Positions 1 to 11,516 of a DNA stretch of 64,000 nucleotides are shown here, in pieces. Under the pieces are notes generated by a model, which ran no database searches, was not told where the DNA came from, and was given only the letters and a program-made list of their open reading frames with translations. Position 1 is the stretch's first letter. The number at the start of each line of letters is the position of its first letter. The stretch lies in assembly GCA_030762175.1 (NCBI GenBank), contig CM060831.1, positions 684,501-748,500 of the forward strand, read 5' to 3'. This stretch comes from Metallyticus violacea. Lineage: Eukaryota; Arthropoda; Insecta; Mantodea; Metallyticidae. Position numbers and translations under genes: made by a program.

Positions 1-473
1 CTAGCAAAGCAAAGCCAAATCCCCTTCTAAGTTCGACTAAACAGCTCTTGTTATAGCCGTAGCAGATTATTGCCACCCTACTGCTCACTTCAGGTACCTG
101 GAGATGGTCTTTTCTTCAAACAAGCGATTGATGAACTCTTGCCGCCAGCTGCAACTGTATGAATAGCATGAATGGCTTTACAGCAGAAGTCGTGTTTCGG
201 ACAGATGACGAGGGGAACGGTCACAATACCAGCCCAGGCTTTACGTCCTTTCGCGGTTGCCCTTGTCTAGAGATCAGAGTTTGATTCCTGGTCAACTATC
301 GTAGAAAACGGAAAAAATTTACAACATCCGTGACGTCCCTTCATATGATACGTTTTAACAACCTTCAATTTGTGCTAACAAACAAGCATTCCTTGGAGGT
401 ACTGGACTCGTGAACCAACAATTGACAACTCTTACATAAAACAATATAAAACATTGAAGAACGAAGGCTTATT

Positions 474-1200
474 TTGATACACATTTGCTCTTCAAAAGCT
501 CGCTCAAAAGATTTAGAAAATGCATGTCCACTAAAGATAGGTGAAATTGATGGCTTAGATGAAAATGGGATTATGAACGGAGTTTCTTTAGACCTAACAA
601 AAGCATTTGATTGTATTTACCGCCATATATTGTTAGAGGTTTACCATAAAAGCTAATTCAGTGTATTTAACTCAGAGATCGTAACGATAAAAATGAGAAT
701 GTGTCATTATGGAGTACCCTTATTTAAGTGAACGACATGTCATTAATTGAAAATTAATCATGTTTGCTGATGATACACTATATACTCACAGCTCTTTAAG
801 AACACAATAAAACATTACAATATTTTGAACCCAACAACATACATGTAAACCTAAATAAAACTAATTGTATGATATTTAAAACAAGCCAAAATAAAACTGA
901 TTCCAATTTAAAAAGTCTTATAACAGTACAACACACAAATTTTCTTGACATAAATACAGATTGTTAACTAACTTGGAAAAATCACATTAAAAAGTTGTAA
1001 AATATGTCGTTGAACATTTTTTTAAAGTTTAAAAATTTTCAACGTGTCAAAATTATTGGGTACAGTATAACTAAAAGTTAACATACTATGCTATTATTGT
1101 TCACCCTTGCTTATCCTTTATTACAATTGCTTTGGGGAGAGCGTAAAGCACTTAATAGAGTTTTCATGGTACAAAAACACCCACTACGGTTTATTTTATT
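474..1200 (+). pseudogene. Decayed non-LTR retrotransposon reverse transcriptase
   Basis: Plus-strand relic of a LINE reverse transcriptase. A frame from 474 contains SLDLTKAFDCIYRHIL, the typical non-LTR RT motif (LDLSKAFD-V-H-IL). Downstream, in shifting frames, come a GVP motif near 712, an F-A-D-D-T type motif (GTTTGCTGATGATACA near 762-777), then an M-V-NLNKTNCMIFKTS-like stretch near 840-890 and an FLG-like and TW-HI-like region near 940-990. Order and spacing match palm and thumb of CR1/Jockey-type elements. Multiple stops and frame changes show it is dead. Family assignment beyond non-LTR is uncertain. Confidence 0.75.
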
Positions 1201-2346
1201 TTTTTTTATCTAAAACAGATCGAAGCCTGTAAATAAGTTTTAAATTACTAAACAATCCTACTGTGCATTCCCTTGACATTAATGAAACAATATGCGCAAG
1301 GGACTGGGTGTCTTAAACAAGGATGTACACAATTATAATAAAACTATCACAATCATAACCATAGTTTTACAATATACAACTGAAAACTGGGCAATAATTT
1401 TATAATTAACTACCAAAGACTTTAAAAATTTAGATAACGAAAACCATTCAAATTAAAAATTAAGTTAAGTAATAACACGCAGATTTTATTACTGCTTAGA
1501 AGAATTTTATGTTAGAAGTATTTAGACCTTCAATGGTAGCGAGGAAATAGTTCATCATCAGCTATAAAAAGTTGGACTAATCATTTGTCGTGCTGTGTAG
1601 CTTAGACAAGAAATTCGGCGCCTAAGCAACAGAATATTTGATGAAATGTGCTCATACATAATCAACTAGACTTGAACAATGACCAACTTTTACTTGACCC
1701 ACAATTTCTGTCTTCATTAATCAGCGACGTGCTTAATGCCTTGTCTAAGACCCCTCTACAATCTTAACACTCGGTATAAACTTCAAGTGCTCAGACAATT
1801 TCTAAACATGGTAGCTGTCAACGCTGTTAAAACCCAGGATTAATAAACAACTTAAAATGTAGTAAAGTTACGAGTTGATGAAAAAAAAAAGTTTGCCTTT
1901 TACGTACTGCAAAACTGTTCTTCTGTATGCACATAGCATATGCAACAGGGAAAAAAGCATGAATTCTAAGGAAAAACGCAAATAAAAGCATTTATAAACA
2001 AGCAAGTATTTGTCTTAATATTAGTATAAACAATGCGTTTTTAAAGAAATGATCTATCTAGATTTTTAATGAAATATTTACATGAGAAATTTTAAAATAA
2101 TGAAAATGGCTCGGCTTATAAACAATTTTCGAGAACAGAGTCAGAAGCTGAAAAACCTTGTTTCGGCTAGAAGCGTTGCCAACTTCCTAAAATTAAACTG
2201 TTTATCCTACTGCTGTTCTTAAACTGTTTTTCTACGACATTGCTTAAAGTTTAACATTATATATTATTATCGGTTAGTGTAAAGTAAGATAGTGATGCGT
2301 AAAAAACCAAATAATACTTTTTCGTAGCTTCAACAACAGCACATCG

Positions 2347-2558
2347 ACACAGCTAGCCCAGGCCGTTAGGGCACGAACTCGTGAGCGGAAGGTATGGGGG
2401 TTCAACTCCCGCCAGATATTTTGAAATTTGAATATTTTTCCAGGTTTCCTTAGTCATAAATGGCAAAAGTCAAGAATGTACGGCTTAAAAAACATTTTCC
2501 TAATTTATCATTTCATCTCACATATCCTCAGTAGTAAAAATGGCGTTAAACAGCATTC
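2347..2558 (+). mobile_element. SINE family A copy, diverged
   Basis: tRNA-like head (GGCCGTTAGGGCACGAACTCGT, B-box-like GGGTTCAACTCCC) followed by the family body (CCAGGTTTCCTTAGTCATAAATGGCA) and the tail motif GGCGTTAAACAGCATT. It contains deletions relative to better copies such as 51181-51465. Confidence 0.8.
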
Positions 2559-2730
2559 AAAAAAATCTCACATACCACCAGTAAAAACGGCTACAACGTC
2601 ATCTTATTGCAATGTTGTGTATTGAAAAATTCTAACTATAGGTTCACTATTTTGGTAATTAAAGCTTGCAAATAACACGACTTTACATTTTTAGGTCTTT
2701 AGTATATAGGGGGGAATGAAATGGAATGAG

Positions 2731-2886
2731 ATCGGAGTCCTTGGTGTCTTAAAGCTATCTGGCGTTCACCTTCTCAGGGTTAAGAAAATCTCCGAAAAAG
2801 CGTTACCTAGACAGCTTGACCTGACCGGGAATCAACCAAAGACCATCGGACTATAGTTGCAAATGCTACCACGGACGTGGTCATAA
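2731..2886 (-). mobile_element. SINE family D copy
   Basis: On the minus strand a tRNA-like head (A-box-like region, then B-box-like GGTTGATTCCCGG) is followed by GTCAGGTCAAGCTGTCTAGG and a body ending in GGACTCCGAT. It is homologous to 9455-9712 and 44835-45397. Confidence 0.7.
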
Positions 2887-3289
2887 CAGGTGGGTTTTAT
2901 TGAACTTAAAATAATTCATATTACAAATAATTTTACGATTATGATTTTAGTCTGTCATAGGAAAACACAATTTCGTAAAGTATCAATTTGAGTTTCACAA
3001 ATTCCACAAAAATAACTATTATTGTTCTGTCAATTTTTACTAGCCATATTAGAGACTATCATAGATTTGTTTACAGAAATAAAACTAGGTAACATTGCAA
3101 AACAAAAAATCTTAGGATGCCGCGTTATGTTTAAACCCAAACTTCTATATTAAATAGCTTTTTGATTCACAGAGTTTTAACATATGAAAGAGAGATGATC
3201 CTTTTAACCAGAACAAAAGTAGACTGTAGAAATGAAGTTAGAAGTTGAAGGTAGCTTGTAACAAAGACATGTCGGACATTGATGTACTA

Positions 3290-4160
3290 CCGTTCACTTC
3301 AGGACACCTGGAAGGGCAGCAAGGACGGGGGCGGCCGTTTTAAGGTTTGAGCTGGAGAAAACCCAGTACTTATGAAAGTGGTTTTAAGGGTTAAAGTTAG
3401 TTCTGCAAACTGAAAGCCAAATGTTACAGGATTTAAGGAAAAGCTTGTCAAATAGCGCGGAAGTTATCGCTGCTTGTGCAGTAAGTTGAAAGTTATGAAC
3501 AACTGCGGTACTTCTATTTCCCATTGGTTGGCTAACAAGATTAAACGCTTCTGATTGGTCGCTAATGCACTGCAAGCCCATGTTGAGAATGACGTCTGTA
3601 TAACGGTGGTGAAGCAGCTTTTCGCAAGGGATTTGGTACTTGGAGGGAGGGAAGAAGAGCGAAGGGGAGTGGAAATGTCAAGAAGGGCTGCATCCTCGGT
3701 ACAGTCCGCACAGGTGTAAGCGGCTCACTCGCAATTTTAAAGTGACATATCTTCAATTGGCAACTCGCTCGCACGCAACGCCAGTCTGTAAATCATCTTA
3801 GTAAGCCACTCAACCAAGGGGTCCTGACAGAGAGACAACATCAAAGCGCGGGCCCGCCTCGCCACTTAAGTGCATTAAGCTGCTACTGCATGATAACCAT
3901 AATTAGTAACGTGAGGGAAACTCTGGGCTACTCAACTTCATCTGCATAACAATGCCATTAGTGTAACTGTTCTTGGGCTGCTTAACTTTACACAGCTTGT
4001 ATATGTGCGACTTTCCCAAACAGCAGCAGCGTGCGAGTTGAGTAGCCCGAAATATCCAAGACATTAGTGTCCCCTTTGTGAGAGACCCCCCCTGCTCTTT
4101 TCACTGTAGAGCAACAACAGCGGCAAGGGGTGGGGAGGGGTTGCCTGTCCACTTTCATTT
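3290..4160. other. GC-richer islet without recognisable gene
   Basis: Local rise in GC with short ORFs on both strands, none with a recognisable motif. It could be an old repeat or a regulatory region. Confidence 0.3.
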
Positions 4161-4369
4161 AGCCAATCAATAGTAGCATCCGAGGTGCTTGTAACATCCT
4201 TGTGTTTCCATTAATTAATTTCGATATCGCGAGCGATACTGGCGCACAGATAACACTCCCTTGTGGTTCTACCCTCGCACAAACAATTTGCACAACGCAA
4301 ATCCATTTTTCCGAAACAATAAACACGATAGTCGCCTTTAGCACTCACAGTTGCTGCATAACTCTTGCC

Positions 4370-4575
4370 ATCAACAATGAAGTTGCTGATATTTCATATT
4401 AATGCAACTGATGTGTCACGTTACTCTATGATATTGCTGATGTTCCGTTATGTTTGAACTATGAAGAATGAGGCTGCTGATAAGTCATATTTACTGTAAC
4501 ATTGAACTTTCAAGAATGAGGCTGCTGATATGTCATGTTATGTAACATTGAACTATCGAGAATGAGTTGTATAAG
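4370..4575. repeat. Short tandem repeat, about 55-60 bp units
   Basis: Three to four imperfect units containing AGAATGAGGCTGCTGATA, a TCATATT/TCATGTTA segment and TGTAACATTGAACT. The last two full units are the most similar. Confidence 0.75.
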
Positions 4576-5359
4576 GAACCAGATATATCATAGGTAACAT
4601 GAGAATATAACTATTTCTTACAATAAACTAAAAGCGACTCAGTTGTTGGGATTTTATCTATTACAATTTAATAAAATAAAACCAAATAAATCTTACTATA
4701 TTTCACCATAAGCTAAGCAATACAACATTATCTTACCCATGTATACCCAATATCAAATGAAAAATATAACTAAGGCGCATTATTTAGCGTTGCTAACATT
4801 TTGGCTAACGTCTGCCTTAAGGAATGGGCTTTCTGTAATTTTGGTATTTTACCATAAACCTTGTGCTCAAACCTTGAACATCTAAAACATATCCTGATAT
4901 ATTACTAGAACGGTTTCCTTCACTTAAATGCACAATTTCGCTATTCGTTTATAAAAACACGATAACTCCATGTAAGAATAAAGAATGGATCTAAGACATT
5001 GTGACAAGACAAAATCACAAACTAATCTCCCTGACTTACAGACAACTTGAAACATCAGAATTTTCATAAATTGTTAAGATTAATAATTTTGTAATTAAAA
5101 GACAAACATGTATTTGGAAATACTATAGACGCAGGCATTTTCTTGCTATACCAAAAAATACCACTAAGGAAATACATTTTTGCTACTGCGATCTTTACCT
5201 TATTATGATGTGTACATCATTATTGTGTTTTATTTCTATTCTCTTTCAGTGATACAATAGCAAACTTCATCGTTATTTTTAATTAGTGGACTGCTGATCT
5301 AAGGACAGAAAGTGCCTCTCACATTTCTGTGGCTCTGAAACTTCAGCAGAGCACTGTGT

Positions 5360-5377
5360 TCGGGGGGGGGGGGGGGA
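5360..5377. repeat. Poly-G tract
   Basis: Uninterrupted run of about 17 G in AT-rich surroundings. The exact length is prone to sequencing error. Confidence 0.85.
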
Positions 5378-6645
5378 CGGCTAGTGAAGATATCTGAAAT
5401 GATTTAGTCACAAAATAGGGCCAATTATCACATCAGATTGCAGCATAAAGGTAATAACGTTCATTGTATGAGATGATTCGTAACCGAGAAGGCCTATTGC
5501 GTCACGGTTTTACTCTGCAGCCACGGCACAGTCAAGCAATTAGCGATCTTGCTTTAAGAGCACGCAAGAGATAAGCATTTGACACTAACACCATAAACTC
5601 GTTTACAAAACAACTTTCTCAAGATCTATATCTCAACGTGAAAGTCAAGAAAGAGTATTTCTGATGTTTGGTAATCTCGTGCTCAACTAGATGCTATCAC
5701 GATAAATTATTATTATTACCAACTTTAAGTTTCAGGAAAGGCAGACATTTTTATCTCGGGAGTGATCAGATCAGAAAGCATTAAGGTAATGGAAAAGTGG
5801 AAACCAATATTGTGATTTCCATTAACTGCTGAGGCATTTCATTTAAAAACTATCTCATGCTGTTCATCAGATACTTCAAAAGTGGAATTTGTTTTCTATA
5901 TATTTACTATTCTTGTACTTTATTTGCTAGTATAGTAAAAGCTATCACCAAACATGTTATCTGAACTTTTAGTTCAAATAATTGGATCTAAATTTCTTGC
6001 CTTCAAAATCATAATCACATACAGAACATAATTTGTCAACAGTTAGTTCCCTATGCATAGTTATTTGCGACAATAGAGTTCTAAAAATGTTGACAATTAT
6101 CAAAATATTTAACAATTTGCCGAGCTATATATATTACGCAACCATTGCCTCTAGACTCTTGAAACAGGGCGAAGAGTTTTTAAATTAACAACTCTCTCTA
6201 AAAATTATAATTGCAGGTGTATTTTAGTCTTTCTTCGTTATACAATTTGTTGACAATAATTAGAATATTCTTTTTTTTTTCTAGTTTAACATTGGTATAT
6301 CTACTTGAAAATGATATGCATTTATATATATGTAAGAATACATATATTTTTACAAGAGTATAAACAGGTAATTAGTACCTCGTGTAACGCGAATAAATAC
6401 AAGCACATGAAAATATGTAGTCTCTATGTGGAACACTCAAATATTGACTCTCACCTGCATTCTGCCTTTGAAGAAGACCTTTGTTCGAGGTATAGCGAAA
6501 ATTCTGTTTGATATTTCTAGTTCTTGTTACTTTAATGATATTGTTCTAAGAGTTGTTTTATTTCTCGTGTCAACTATGGACTACTATTACAGAACCTCCT
6601 TCTATTTCGCAAGATTGTTCCTCCGACGTCAGCATTCAGTCTCTA

Positions 6646-6726
<81 letters not shown>

Positions 6727-6727
6727 A
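6646..6727. repeat. Compound trinucleotide microsatellite (ATT)n(AGT)n
   Basis: Perfect TTA/ATT repeat switching directly to TAG/AGT repeat. It creates an artefactual poly-Leu/poly-Val ORF. Confidence 0.95.
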
Positions 6728-7789
6728 AGAATCTACTGATAAATTTTGCTCATAGGTATTTTCTTTCAGGCCTGAGAGTAAATCTATGACAATTATGGTT
6801 ATCACTAGATCGCCAAGATCGACAAAGATCTTTCAAAAGTCACTTCAAACTTTAGGCGTAATAATTATTATAATTTGATTTTGGAAAATAAATATCTCTG
6901 TGTTGCACACAAAATGGAGTTAATTTGGGAATATGTACGCCTTTAACAACATTTTGTTGAGTATGCCAGATTCTTTATGGTAACCCCATAACCAAGAATC
7001 GCCAGGTTGAGATCTACAGGTCGTGGAGGCCACATTGTGAAAATTGCATACTGATCCACGCAATTAATGAGGTGTAGAAGTGGCAGTGCGCCATCTTGTA
7101 TGAAGATTACATTTTCCAGATTCGAAATGGTGAAGTTATAACCACTGTAGTGTCACTCGTGACTTAAAAATTATATAATAATAATTAAAAATAATGAACA
7201 ATGGCATGTCTTCTCCTGTCTGAACTATTTTTATAACTTTAAAATGTACTGTCACTGAAAGGGATTGTATACAGAAGGCCATGGTGCGCATATTCAGGAA
7301 AGCTGGTAATTCATATTCGTTTGTTCCTAAATGTCAAAGAAGAACTTATTGAATAGAAATTTTCTTTCAAAATGTAAGTACATTTTTAAAAACGTTTAAT
7401 GTTTAAGGTAACATCAGAGGTCAAGTTTTGGGGAAAAATCCAATTTTTATTCCAAATAATTATTTTTCTGCTTAATTTGGCAGATCATTTATTGAAAATT
7501 TCCAATTTTAATTTTTTTAATTACGTAAAGTGTTTTATATGTGAAACAATTTTTATAATGCCCCGCATTATTGCATAAAAATGAAAAATCTCTGAAATCA
7601 TTTATTATGGAGGTCTCTGGCTTGATGAATTTTGTGGGTAGTTTAATATTTCAGATATCAATAACAGTAATGGCTACTTGTGTGTTTAATTTTTGAAGCA
7701 ATTGGATTTTTTTGGTTTTATTTTGAATTTTACAAGTTATTCCAGTTTTATTATCTAAATGCATTTAGGTCCACCAGGGTTTAGAAAAA

Positions 7790-8113
7790 ATGCAAAAAAC
7801 AAAAGAAATATTACAAAACCTAATTAGTAGTGATAATGAAAACGATAGGTCTATTTCTGAAGACCATTCTGTGAATGATAAACCAATTACTTACACTCCC
7901 CTGAGAGATTTCAAGAGAAAGATATCTGGTAATCATACGAAATATATTGAAGAGAACAAAAGAAATATTAATAAAGTGATTGACTTGAATATTTTAATTA
8001 CAGTGTTGAGTGATATTGTCTCCTGTTGTAGTAATATTAATTTGTGTGAACATGCAGGTGCAACAAATGGATTAGTATGTAAATTAGTATTGTTAACTTT
8101 AACGCTATTTTAG
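7790..8113 (+). CDS. ORF of unknown function, possibly transposase N-terminus
   Basis: Open frame of 107 codons from ATG 7790. The N-terminal half is acidic and polar (SSDNENDRSISEDHSVND), followed by a basic stretch (RDFKRKISGNHTKYIEENKR). The C-terminal part, DLNILITVLSDIVSCCSNINLCE then GLVCKLVL, resembles in spacing the short Cys-containing segment before Mutator-like transposase domains in animal MULEs (L-L---L---C-C-----L------G-A-KLVL). This is a memory-based resemblance and weak. No transposase core follows, so if correct it is a truncated relic. It is in plus orientation, opposite to the host Pax gene. Confidence 0.3.
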   Translation: MQKTKEILQNLISSDNENDRSISEDHSVNDKPITYTPLRDFKRKISGNHTKYIEENKRNINKVIDLNILITVLSDIVSCCSNINLCEHAGATNGLVCKLVLLTLTLF

Positions 8114-8849
8114 TTGTAAGTGAAAAATTCACAACACGTGTGCTTTTTTTTCACAAAATAATGAGGATAGAAGCATGAACTTTCTAACTTGATCTACATT
8201 ATTACATTCATTGCTGAGTTCTAGTTTCATGTCATTTACATAAGAACTTTTGTACATAACAATTATATTAATATAATTTATTTTATAAAAAAGGAGTCGA
8301 TTACAAAAAATAATAACTTGTTATTTTTATAAAGTACATGCTCTGAACAATAGACCAGAAATTATAATGTAATGAAAAATAATCAGCAAAAGTTTAACTG
8401 AGGTATCTGTAATAAAAAGGTACATAAGTAATGAAGGATCTCAGAGTTTGTTTCAGCAAATATATGTTAATGACTCAGATCGATGTCATAACATTTGAAA
8501 CACATACTTTCTCACTTGGCTGCCTGTCCTGATGACATACGTACTACTAAAGTTATGAATCCTCAATTATCTTACGGCATCTTGTTCCTGGGGTAAATCG
8601 CTTGCATCATGCGGATAATTCAAGAGAAGCCTCTCTTTAAAACACGGCGGGTGAGAGCGGGATCTCTATAACCCCTACATAAAATCCCCACTGACTTCTT
8701 CTTTCCAAGGAACAAGCAACCCCTTGCCCCTTCCCTCAAGGAGCCTCCGAGGAGGGGAGGATCAATAAGAAGAAAGCCGAGCAGCAACGTTTCCGGTAAG
8801 CTACAGACCACTCGGTCGGTACAACCTGTCGCGAGTAAAATGTGACCCA

Positions 8850-9065
8850 GGTTGCTACGCGGGATGAGATGTGCTAGATAAGGGGGAAGTTTCCGCCAGC
8901 CGACATTTCATTCGGTCGTCGCCGTTTCGCTCGTTTGGGTTTCTCAAACCACAAAATGGCGGTCTAGTGCCGGCGCTCCGCGCAGCCAGCCAGTTACGTC
9001 TTAAACTATGCACAACACTGTCCTTTTTGTGCCAGGGCAAACACGTATGCAAGGTGCCTAATAAA
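8850..9065. other. CpG-containing GC-rich islet, candidate regulatory element
   Basis: Sharp GC and CpG rise within AT-rich intron. It contains AAACCACAAAATGGCGG at about 8947, a Runx-type AACCACA next to a YY1-type AAAATGGCGG, and CCGGCGCTCCGCGCAGCC. Open frames exist on both strands but show no family motif. Regulatory function is inference only. Confidence 0.3.
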
Positions 9066-9454
9066 TAAACATTCAATATCATTCTATTCTCATCCTCTAC
9101 CTCTCCAAATTTTTGCTTTGCGCTTTTTAAGTGCATGCTAAGTGATCTAAGCAATAATTGCTGATGAATTCATTATTATCGTCAATAATTCATAACTTCT
9201 GTTAAAACATGACGAAAAGTCTAAGAAAACACGTAAATATAGCCCCTTTTGTTATATAAAGCATGGGATACTCTTAAAAAATACACAAATGTCGGAATTA
9301 TTTATTTTAAAATTATCACGTATAGTCACGTTTAGCGCATAACACTTGATCTGCTGATAATAAAACTTACTTATATCTACATCAGAAGTTATTCATCAAA
9401 TTTCTCTATATTTTTAAAATTTCTACATAAAATGAAACTTGAGGTTTTATTTTT

Positions 9455-9712
9455 ATTTATTGTCGGTTTGACTCCATTGGTCTTCTCACATGAGTACTGT
9501 AGATGTAAGTCTGTAGTTATGAATACATTGAAATGAATTGTTGATAGCGCAAATGAACTGAAGAGTTCATGCGCCTTTAACTGTCATTCACCTTTTCAGG
9601 GTAAGGTGAAAAAAACCGTACCCAGACAGCTTGACCTGACCGGGAATAGAACCCAGGACTTCGGGATTAGTAGTCGCAAATGCTACAACTAGACCATGCA
9701 GTCGGCCAGATC
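9455..9712 (-). mobile_element. SINE family D copy
   Basis: The minus-strand head GGTCTAGTTGTAGCATTTGC plus B-box-like CTGGGTTCTATTCCCGG, then GGTCAGGTCAAGCTGTCTGGG, is shared with 2731-2886. The distal body (ATTTATTGTCGGTTTGACT...CATTGAAATGAATTG on +) is shared with 44835-44940. A third tRNA-derived SINE family is the best reading. Confidence 0.75.
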
Positions 9713-10552
9713 CTTTAATTGTTGCTAAAGAGTTTCCCCATATATTTTACCAATTGTAGTAGTGAATATTTTGACAAATTATTACAGGACTAAAACAGTA
9801 AACACGCTACATCGTAGATACTAAAACTATAAGTAACCATATCAAATCTAAGCGCAAGTGTTATCTCTTCAGCTACTTTCGTATATTAAACATTGAGCAC
9901 AAATATTTCCTGTTTCTCACAATTTTAAAGAACATCTGAGAGTGCCGCACTAAACATGATTCTTTTTCACTCCTCACGCATAACATAAATAAGTAATCTC
10001 AGTTCCTAAACTTTTTGTATGTTGTACACATTTCTTTTAAACGATAAGGGGGTTTAAGATGTTGCTACCTTTCGCTCACACGCCACGTAAAGAGAGAGTA
10101 TGGCGTTTAACACTAGCCTTAGTGAAAAAGTTGTAAACAACCAGCACAGAACTGCTTGTTTTGTCTCACGAAGCGACACGGGCTGCACATGCTGAACATC
10201 TGGCGACTTTAATTCCCAAAATATGGTCATTTGGAATTCAGACATGTTTTATATATAGACTAGATGACAATGAGCTGACTCAGGGCGATTAAACTCCTTG
10301 TTTAATTTTTTAAATCCATATATCCTTCAAGAATGTAACGAGGAATTCTTTTCGCTATGAATAAACTCGTGGATTTTTTCTGGAACATTATTGTGAATTT
10401 GAGGATTGGTTGTACTTTTTTAATAGCTTGAGAGGAGTGTAATAATAAATTACTTCATTGTGGGTGTCAAAAATTCCTTTGGCTACTTTCTCCTGTTTGG
10501 TTATTGTGCTTTAGAAAAGCATATAAGGAATATTTATTATCGTGAACAAAAT

Positions 10553-10553
10553 A

Positions 10554-10592
<39 letters not shown>
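10553..10592. repeat. Compound dinucleotide microsatellite (CT)n(CA)n
   Basis: Uninterrupted TC repeat followed directly by a CA repeat. It lies at the end of a tRNA-like sequence. Confidence 0.95.
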
Positions 10593-10665
10593 TACTGCTG
10601 GTATCGAATCCCGACCGCCTTGTTGGGTGACTGGCAGACTTGACATCTTGGCCACCAGTCACCAA
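10593..10665 (-). mobile_element. tRNA-like SINE head, partial
   Basis: Minus strand reads GTGACTGGTGGCCAAGATGT (A-box-like TGGCCAAGATG) and, about 40 nt later, CGGGATTCGATACCAGCAG (B-box-like). The compound TG/AG microsatellite follows immediately and may derive from the tail. It lacks the full pairing of a tRNA. Confidence 0.5.
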
Positions 10666-11318
10666 ATTTAAAATGTGTGGGTCGAAATATTTCAACACTC
10701 TTGTTTATGAACCATCACTGGAATGAGCATTTTCCCTTTGTTATAATTAATTCCTAAAGCTGTGCATTTTTTAAATGGTTAATATCTTATGATTTTATTA
10801 AATTAAATTTAAAAGTATTATGTTAGAAGTGTGTTTGGTGATACAAACACTTTTCTTAAAAGATGAAATGCGATAGTAATACGAAGTCAAAGAAGAAAAA
10901 TTCAGCGTGTGAAGAACATCTTCAGATTCATCGTCAATTGTGAGGAACGCAATTCTCTAAGAGAACCATTCCCTTTCTATGCAAAGAAAGAAATAAAACG
11001 TTGTAATATTTAATCTCTTGTTTTGTTAAGCGGTGCTCATACTACGCCCAAGTGACAGCTGACAAATACATGTAACTTTAAATGCGCAATGGTACATCAA
11101 CAGTGTTAGCATAGATACAATCTCCCCTCACAATTGTCCAGAGATCCATTGGGGTGTAGTCCCCAGGGGCGACATCTGCGATCCCGCCCTTCCAAAGCAT
11201 TTAATAACGTTAATCAAGAGATCACTTCAGAGATTTTGTGTACTGATGTTGGTATCTTGGGATTTGCCGCCGACATATGATTCAACTTGTCATCAAGTCT
11301 AGCAAAGGGGCAACTTAC

Positions 11319-11516
11319 CTGTTGATGGAGGACACGCTTGGGACGTTATCTTGCGAGCAGATGCCCTCAGCCAGGAGCCGATCTCGGATCTCCCAAGCAA
11401 ACATCGTCGGGTTCTCTCGCTTGTAGTTAGCGATGGCGTCCACTACGAGTGGAGTCGCTACCTTGGGCTTGCTACCCCCGATCACCCCCGCCTTGAAGCT
11501 GCCCGTCTCGTAATAC
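11319..11516 (-). CDS. sv: Pax2/5/8 exon, C-terminal half of paired domain
   Basis: Next exon of the same minus-strand gene, 27,388 bp downstream of the first. It opens with the G that completes the split Arg codon, then [52 protein letters not shown] and [13 protein letters not shown], and ends in a split codon AG (Arg expected). This is the linker plus the second helix-turn-helix (RED) subdomain. The acceptor has a good pyrimidine tract (TTTCTTTGTATATTGCAG, ending at 11517) and the donor is perfect GTAAGT (11318-11313). Its 198-bp length matches my memory of the corresponding vertebrate PAX2 exon. The FKAG linker and ICSQDNV fit arthropod shaven/sparkling better than vertebrate PAX2 (ICDNDTV). 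The reading frame is intact. The following exon, which should start with IIRTK or IVRNK, is not visible in the remaining 11.3 kb. Confidence 0.96.

Larger units (their letters stand above)
1..11318 (-). other. Intron downstream of the second paired-domain exon (partial)
   Basis: Sequence following the GTAAGT donor at 11318-11313. I searched the minus strand for a continuation of the paired domain (I/V-I/V-R-T/N-K), for an octapeptide (YSINGLLG type) and for a partial homeodomain, and found none. The intron therefore probably runs off the window. Stretches 1300-2340, 2900-3280, 4580-6300, 6760-7780, 8120-8560, 9070-9440 and 9720-10550 hold nothing I can identify beyond AT-rich sequence. Confidence 0.7.

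Noticed and set aside
6426..6755. 109-codon ORF ending in poly-Leu/poly-Val
   Set aside because: The hydrophobic tract is a trinucleotide microsatellite; no other coding signal.
8620..9154. ORFs in the GC-rich islet as additional Pax exons
   Set aside because: Translations on the minus strand show no paired-domain continuation, octapeptide or homeodomain-like residues, and strands overlap.
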